Below, in pieces: positions 23,564-27,338 of a stretch of 27,338 nt of DNA (position 1 is its first letter; each line of letters begins with the position of its first letter). Made by a program: the position numbers and the translations under genes. The notes below the pieces were generated by a model that was not told the DNA's origin, made no database searches, and saw only the letters and a program-made list of their open reading frames with translations. Origin of the DNA: Methanomassiliicoccaceae archaeon (GTDB lineage: Archaea > Thermoplasmatota > Thermoplasmata > Methanomassiliicoccales > Methanomethylophilaceae); NCBI GenBank assembly GCA_031260545.1, contig JAIRJQ010000005.1, positions 1 through 27,338 on the forward strand. The letters are read 5' to 3'.

Positions 23564-24871
23564 TCACATATCTTTCAGCGAAAGCACACGGTGATCCGTC
23601 CTAAATTCATTCAGCCCAGAAACGATACCGGCCCTTTCTTTGAGCTTTTCTAAGCTCGCTTTCTCGGGGTTCCGTTTCACTTCTATGATGGTCGCGGTCA
23701 TATCCATATCGTTCAGAGCAATTATGTCTATCTCGTTTTCCCCTTTCCGGTCCCAGTGAGATCCGATCTTCGTGACCTTTTCCTCTTCGGCGATCTTCTC
23801 TTTGAAGTAATCCTGGAGCACCAGGCCGCTGTATTGTGAATAGTCTTCTCTGATCTTCTCTCTCAAAAGATCATAGTGTTTCATCTCTATCAGCGACTGA
23901 TTGCTGTCGATCGATCTGAAATAGAATCTTAGATAGTTGTCCGATATTCTCCATCTGACGTCCCTGCTGTTATCTTTAGAGAATATCGGTCTGTTCCGTT
24001 TTACAATATTATAATCCTTCTCAAGATTGTTCAGATATTGGCTGCAGTCCACTCCGATGGAGGTGTTGATCTCATTGAGCAGGGTCTTTCCCTTCGAGAT
24101 CAGTTTGAGGATCGAGAAATATGTCCCGTACTCCTTTCCGAACTCAGATATTAAAAGATCCTTACCATCTGTCAGGAACAAGGAAGAGGGGGAACAGACG
24201 AAGTCCAGCATCTTATCGAAGGTCGTTGCGCCATTGTCCATCAACTCTGCGATGTATTTCGGGACGCCCCCGGTCAGCATGTACACGGACAGCAGATCGT
24301 CCGGCTTGTAGTTCTGGTTATGATCTTTAAGTATCTGTTTAACGACGCTCGGCCTGAACGGATCGATATTGAAGTTGGAATTGGCTCGACCGTATAGCGG
24401 CTCCTTATAATCTCGGAATATTCTGATCATCATCGAATGGACGGAACCGCAGACGATGAGATTCACTTTTGACGTGTCCTTGTACGAATCCCAGAGGTTC
24501 TGTATCGAGCTTGTTATCCCTTCGTCGGCTCTCGCCAGTTCCTGGAATTCATCTATCACGAACGTGAAGTCATTGTCCTGACCGTATATCATCAGCTGTT
24601 TGAAAAGATCCCGGAAACGACCGGAATTGATCAGTTCGATGCCCATGCTTTCCATAGCATCATCGACAAGCTGTTCGCAGATCAGTGTTTCGCTGTTGCG
24701 CGGTACAAAGAAATAAAGGAATCTGTTGCCTTTTTCGGACTCCTTTATGAGTGCGGTCTTGCCTATGCGCCTCCTTCCGGTCATGACGGTAAGGACGCCG
24801 GAATTCTTCGACCTTTCTCTATTCTTCCTGAGTATATCCAACTCGATCTCTCTGTCATAGAACTTCATCAT
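23564..24871 (-). CDS. Archaeal AAA ATPase with DUF234-type C-terminal domain
   Basis: 435 residues. Walker A at 32-39 (GRRRIGKT) and Walker B near 103-109 (TFVIDEFQE) belong to the archaeal ATPase_2 family. It continues with GSVHSMM (sensor-like), GGVPKYI, a winged-helix-like stretch (YFSILKLISKGKTLLNEINTSIGVDCSQYLNNLEK) and a C-terminal domain with E-x-D..A....EVKRN (GENEIDIIALNDMDMTATIIEVKRN), a PD-(D/E)xK nuclease-like pattern. Function is unknown; these ATPases are often multi-copy and linked to accessory DNA. The ATG at 24871 or 24868 may be used. The gene is headed by a palindromic operator pair. A TTTAATAC TATA-like box lies about 20 nt upstream. Confidence 0.88.
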   Translation of the reverse strand: MMKFYDREIELDILRKNRERSKNSGVLTVMTGRRRIGKTALIKESEKGNRFLYFFVPRNSETLICEQLVDDAMESMGIELINSGRFRDLFKQLMIYGQDNDFTFVIDEFQELARADEGITSSIQNLWDSYKDTSKVNLIVCGSVHSMMIRIFRDYKEPLYGRANSNFNIDPFRPSVVKQILKDHNQNYKPDDLLSVYMLTGGVPKYIAELMDNGATTFDKMLDFVCSPSSLFLTDGKDLLISEFGKEYGTYFSILKLISKGKTLLNEINTSIGVDCSQYLNNLEKDYNIVKRNRPIFSKDNSRDVRWRISDNYLRFYFRSIDSNQSLIEMKHYDLLREKIREDYSQYSGLVLQDYFKEKIAEEEKVTKIGSHWDRKGENEIDIIALNDMDMTATIIEVKRNPEKASLEKLKERAGIVSGLNEFRTDHRVLSLKDM

Positions 24872-24895
24872 AGGCCCCCGCTTGTCTGTATTAAA

Positions 24896-24924
24896 CTAAT
24901 GTACATTAGACTAATGGCCGTTAG
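24896..24924. promoter_or_regulatory. Operator pair A: two adjacent CTAAT palindromes
   Basis: CTAATGTACATTAG (24896-24909, perfect 14-bp palindrome), one base, then CTAATGGCCGTTAG (24911-24924, one mismatched pair). The site lies directly upstream of the TATA-like box of the ATPase gene on the minus strand. The 15-bp period puts the two sites about one and a half helical turns apart. Confidence 0.75.
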
Positions 24925-24982
24925 TATAGATAAACATATGGTTCCGCAGTGTCGAATGATGATAGTATCTTTTGACGATAAA

Positions 24983-25011
24983 CTAATATACATTAGTCTA
25001 ATGATAATTAT
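24983..25011. promoter_or_regulatory. Operator pair B: second CTAAT palindrome pair
   Basis: CTAATATACATTAG (24983-24996), one base, then the half-site CTAATGATAATTAT (24998-25011). The first 24 bases around it (AAACTAAT...CTAATG) match operator pair A at 22 of 24 positions in the same orientation, 87 bp away. It sits about 20 nt before the TATA box of the TatD-like gene. Confidence 0.75.
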
Positions 25012-25029
25012 GTTAGATCAGCGAACAAT

Positions 25030-25038
25030 CTATAATTA
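25030..25038 (+). promoter_or_regulatory. TATA box of the TatD-like gene
   Basis: CTATAATTA is centred about 27 nt before the GTG at 25061. It supports that start over the ATGs further upstream, which overlap the operators. Confidence 0.5.
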
Positions 25039-25060
25039 CATTGTCCGCATTATTTCGGAT

Positions 25061-25897
25061 GTGACCGGTAACGTCCCCATATACGACAATCATATACACC
25101 TAAGCCCAAGCGGCCGTAATATCGACGCATTGAAGGAATTCGAGGGTGCCGGAGGCACTGGACTTACGCTGGTGACGTTACCGTACGCGGAAGTTCAGAT
25201 ATCGAACGCGGACGATCTTCTGCGGTCGTATGAGATAACATTGTCAATGGCCGGACGTGCAAGGGACGTTACAAAACTGGAGATAAACGTTGCCGTCGGC
25301 CCGTATCCCGTATTGCTTTTACCGCTTGCGGAACGCTTCGGACTTGATAAAGCGGAGAAGATAATGAAGGACGGAATGAAAGCCGCCGCGGACATCGTCG
25401 CATCCGGGAAAGCAAAGGCGATCGGCGAGATAGGAAGACCTCATTTCGATGTGCCAGATGAGATAATGGAGGCGTCCAACCGTATACTCATTTATGGAAT
25501 GGAACTTGCATCGGAGAACGATTGTCCGGTGATAATACACAGCGAATCGGGATCGCCGGAACTCATGAAAGAACTGTCGAACATGGCAAAGAGCGCATCA
25601 TTGGACCCCGGTATGGTGATAAAACATTTCTCGCCGCCGCTTGTGCGCGATGATGAGACGTACGGCGTGATGCCGTCGATACCCGCCTCGAGGAAATCAA
25701 TACGGGAAGCATTGAGCAAAGGAGACCGCTTCATGCTTGAAACAGATTACATCGACAATCCGGAAAGGCCCGGCGCGGTCATGTCCGTGAATACCGTGCC
25801 GAAGAGAATTTTGGGATTATTGCAGTCAGGCGAGATATCAAAGGAAACGGCATGGAAGATCGGCCACGACATTCCGAAGAGGCTCTATCACCGATGA
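25061..25897 (+). CDS. TatD-like metal-dependent hydrolase
   Basis: 278 residues from a GTG at 25061 (MTGNVPIYDNHIHLSPSGRN). Amidohydrolase-fold metal ligands are visible: His11-x-His13 (DNHIHL), Glu in AIGEIGRPHF, His in VIIHSESG, His in VIKHFSPP and Asp in LETDYIDNP. TatD proteins are metal-dependent nucleases or phosphoesterases; archaeal members like this one, with the longer 'HLSPSGRN' loop, have no assigned substrate. The frame stays open for 54 codons upstream, yielding Met-rich sequence that crosses both operator pairs and the TATA box, so those starts are rejected. Length fits the family (about 270-280). It is divergent from the AAA ATPase. Confidence 0.85.
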   Translation: MTGNVPIYDNHIHLSPSGRNIDALKEFEGAGGTGLTLVTLPYAEVQISNADDLLRSYEITLSMAGRARDVTKLEINVAVGPYPVLLLPLAERFGLDKAEKIMKDGMKAAADIVASGKAKAIGEIGRPHFDVPDEIMEASNRILIYGMELASENDCPVIIHSESGSPELMKELSNMAKSASLDPGMVIKHFSPPLVRDDETYGVMPSIPASRKSIREALSKGDRFMLETDYIDNPERPGAVMSVNTVPKRILGLLQSGEISKETAWKIGHDIPKRLYHR

Positions 25898-25937
25898 CGT
25901 TCGATCCATCAAAAAGCCGTTGTATTCTTAAGTGAAG

Positions 25938-25956
25938 TGTTGACAAATTGTCAACA
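25938..25956. promoter_or_regulatory. Perfect dyad TGTTGACA-AAT-TGTCAACA
   Basis: TGTTGACAAATTGTCAACA has 8-bp perfect arms and a 3-nt centre. It lies in the 264-nt gap (25898-26161) between the TatD-like and RhuM genes, about 200 nt before RhuM and about 85 nt before the first TATA-like box (26034-26045). It looks like a regulator site; the regulator is unknown. Confidence 0.5.
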
Positions 25957-26033
25957 GTTGAAAATGCCTGCACCGGACGGTAAAATGCGTGAGACAGAAG
26001 TATTCGACACGAAAAGTTATTTCACCGTTAAGA

Positions 26034-26077
26034 TTAAATATAAAAAGACAGGAAACAATTCGGGCATGGTTATAAAG
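26034..26077 (+). promoter_or_regulatory. Candidate promoters of the RhuM gene
   Basis: TTAAATATAAAA (26034-26045) and GGTTATAAAG (26068-26077) are TATA-like. Transcripts from them would have a 60-100 nt leader, unlike most first genes here. Otherwise the gap 25898-26161 is AT-rich and holds no convincing gene; a 68-codon frame at 25937-26143 has no recognisable features. Confidence 0.35.
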
Positions 26078-26161
26078 CAACACGAAAATTGTACCAGAAC
26101 CGTTGCCGCAATGTATTCTCCGCATAGTGACTGTGCAAAATAAAACCAATTGAGGAATAAG

Positions 26162-27109
26162 ATGGGAATCTATAATCAATATACTAAAGGGTCCGAGGAC
26201 ATCGGACCAGAGCCGAGCGCACTGAACATCATAGGAAAGAAGTTACCCAACGGAACGTCAGAACTGAACACGCAGCACCTGCCGTATAATAAAAACGAGA
26301 TAATAATGTATCAACCAGACGACTCGATTGAAATGGAAGTGCTACTGGAAGATGAGACCGTTTGGCTGTCGCAAGCGCAGATGACGGAGCTGTTCCAAAC
26401 GACGAAGCAGAACGTCAGCCTTCATATCAACAATGTTTTCGCTGATGGTGAACTTGATAGAAATTCAACAGTCAAGGAATACTTGACAGTTGCCTCCAAT
26501 GGAAAAAACTATCACATTCAGTATTACAGCCTTGACGTCATAATCTCAGTAGGTTATCGTGTCAAATCAAAACGCGGCACCCGGTTCCGTCAATGGGCAA
26601 ACAAGGTATTGAAGGACCATCTGCTCAACGGCCATTTCTTCAATAAGCGTTTTGAAAATATAGAACAACGTGTCGGTGAGACCGAGAAGAAGATCGATTT
26701 ATTCATACGGACATCCATGCCTCCTGTTTATGGGGTATTCTATGAAGGACAGACATTCGATGCATATCTGTTCGTTTCAGATCTGGTAGAGTCTGCGGAA
26801 AGATCCGTGGTCCTGCTGGACAATTATGTTGATGAGACCGCTCTGTTCCTATTATCGAAAAGGTCATCTGGTGTCGCCGCGGATATATACACCAAACGTA
26901 TCACACCACGGTTGCAGTTTGACCTGGAGAAGCATAATGCGCAATACGAACACGTTAAGATACACGAATCAGACAAGTTCCATGATCGGTTTCTGATAAT
27001 AGATGGAACAGTCTACCACATAGGCGCGTCGTTAAAGGATCTGGGAAGGAAAATGTTCGCCTTTTCCAAACTAGAGATCAAGGATGCAGTGATAATGGAA
27101 GGGCTTTGA
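26162..27109 (+). CDS. RhuM family protein with C-terminal phospholipase D-like domain
   Basis: 315 residues from the ATG at 26162, with GAGG 6 nt upstream; a TTG at 26150 is less likely. After a ~40-residue variable start, residues about 42-156 match the RhuM virulence-protein family (DETVWLSQAQMTELFQTTKQNVSLHINNVF, an HTH-like helix pair, then STVKEYLTVASNGKNYHIQYYSLDVIISVGYRVKSKRGTRFRQWA). A coiled segment links to a second domain (about 195-300) with SVVLLDNYVDETALFLL and His274-x-Arg-x4-Asp281 (HDRFLIIDG), a PLD-type HxK/R motif, present once. RhuM genes lie on pathogenicity islands and other accessory DNA, and their function is unknown. A hairpin follows the gene. Confidence 0.85.
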   Translation: MGIYNQYTKGSEDIGPEPSALNIIGKKLPNGTSELNTQHLPYNKNEIIMYQPDDSIEMEVLLEDETVWLSQAQMTELFQTTKQNVSLHINNVFADGELDRNSTVKEYLTVASNGKNYHIQYYSLDVIISVGYRVKSKRGTRFRQWANKVLKDHLLNGHFFNKRFENIEQRVGETEKKIDLFIRTSMPPVYGVFYEGQTFDAYLFVSDLVESAERSVVLLDNYVDETALFLLSKRSSGVAADIYTKRITPRLQFDLEKHNAQYEHVKIHESDKFHDRFLIIDGTVYHIGASLKDLGRKMFAFSKLEIKDAVIMEGL

Positions 27110-27124
27110 ACACCGATTTCGGCA

Positions 27125-27150
27125 GCCGCATCGGAGCGGCACGATCTTTT
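27125..27150 (+). terminator. Hairpin with T-run after the RhuM gene
   Basis: GCCGC-ATCGGA-GCGGC (27125-27140) forms a 5-bp GC stem followed after six bases by TTTTT, a good match to a terminator. It isolates the RhuM gene from the next one. Confidence 0.55.
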
Positions 27151-27192
27151 TAACACGAATAAAGGAAAACATTAAGGACATTTTAGTTCATC

Positions 27193-27204
27193 CCTGTTAA
27201 CAGG
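27193..27204. promoter_or_regulatory. 12-bp palindrome before the last gene
   Basis: CCTGTTAACAGG is fully self-complementary and lies 6 nt before the ATG of the glycosyltransferase gene. It could be an operator; it also contains the AGG used as ribosome site. Chance is possible. Confidence 0.25.
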
Positions 27205-27210
27205 TGTATA

Positions 27211-27338
27211 ATGAAAATCGCGATGTTGGTGGATTCGCATCATCCCGTACGGGACGGCGTCGTCAATGCCATCGACCTTCTGAGGAAAGGGCTTGCGGAA
27301 CGCGGTCACGAGGTGCTGCTTATTGCGCCGGATCCCGG
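27211..27338 (+). CDS. Glycosyltransferase family 4-like protein, N-terminus only
   Basis: The frame from the ATG at 27211 runs off the window end after 42 codons: MKIAMLVDSHHPVRDGVVNA followed by IDLLRKGLAERGHEVLLIAP. This is the Rossmann-like start of GT4 glycosyltransferases (M.IA...D...P..dGV...i..L...L..rGHEV.....). Such enzymes transfer sugars to lipids or surface glycans. AGGTG lies 5 nt upstream. The specificity cannot be told from this part. Confidence 0.75.
   Translation, partial: MKIAMLVDSHHPVRDGVVNAIDLLRKGLAERGHEVLLIAPDP

Noticed and set aside
24899..25060. Upstream in-frame ATGs of the TatD-like gene
   Set aside because: The extra sequence is Met/Ile-rich, lies over both operator pairs and the TATA box, and TatD proteins start just before the D-N-H-I-H motif.
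25937..26143. 68-codon frame before the RhuM gene
   Set aside because: Starts inside the 19-bp dyad, has no recognisable domain or ribosome site, and looks like AT-rich non-coding sequence.

Overview
The window looks like a chromosomal segment of a methanogenic or methanogen-related archaeon of the Thermoplasmatota, most likely Methanomassiliicoccales. That placement is inferred: there is an A-type ATP synthase operon, and archaeal information-processing genes (Orc1/Cdc6, PriS, TiaS, eL20/LX, prefoldin alpha, FtsY). TATA boxes lie 20-30 nt before start codons, apparently leaderless GTG/ATG starts are common, and no annotated gene ends in TAG. No 16S rRNA or methanogenesis gene is present to prove it.

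Layout. (1) 1-7787, minus strand: A-type ATP synthase operon in the order H-I-K-E-C-F-A-B-D, with D cut by the window edge. (2) 7918-9268: divergent dCMP deaminase (minus) and archaeal signal peptidase I (plus). (3) 9268-10927: a probable replication origin. An orc1/cdc6 gene is flanked by two inverted, 27/28-identical copies of an Origin Recognition Box (ORB); one exactly fills the gap behind the signal peptidase gene. (4) 10763-13898, plus: a 33-residue membrane peptide, a membrane-anchored OB-fold protein, TiaS (tRNA-Ile2 agmatidine synthetase) and a bacterial-looking acetyl-CoA acetyltransferase. (5) 13970-17605, minus: a 1211-residue surface protein with four ~160-residue MBG-type repeats and a Gly-rich C-terminus. 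(6) 17606-17987: an AT-rich double promoter region followed by a potentially structured transcript, then an M20 metallopeptidase gene. (7) 19205-21296, minus: the conserved archaeal set LX - pfdA - ftsY. (8) 21359-23399: radical SAM enzyme and DNA primase small subunit PriS, convergent, with a foldable leader upstream of priS. (9) 23564-25897: divergent archaeal AAA ATPase (DUF234 type) and TatD-like hydrolase, with two duplicated palindromic operator pairs between them. (10) 25898-27109: accessory-looking RhuM/PLD-like fusion gene. (11) 27211-end: start of a glycosyltransferase.

The genes fall into energy conservation (ATP synthase), replication (origin, Orc1/Cdc6, PriS, dCMP deaminase for dTTP supply), protein synthesis, targeting and maturation (TiaS, LX, prefoldin, FtsY, signal peptidase) and accessory or cell-surface functions. 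Polycistronic ATP synthase genes mostly carry Shine-Dalgarno sites, whereas most first genes seem leaderless. The strongest candidates for new biology are the ORB pair, the tandem CTAAT operators, the possible structured RNAs before priS and before the M20 gene, and the RhuM/PLD fusion.
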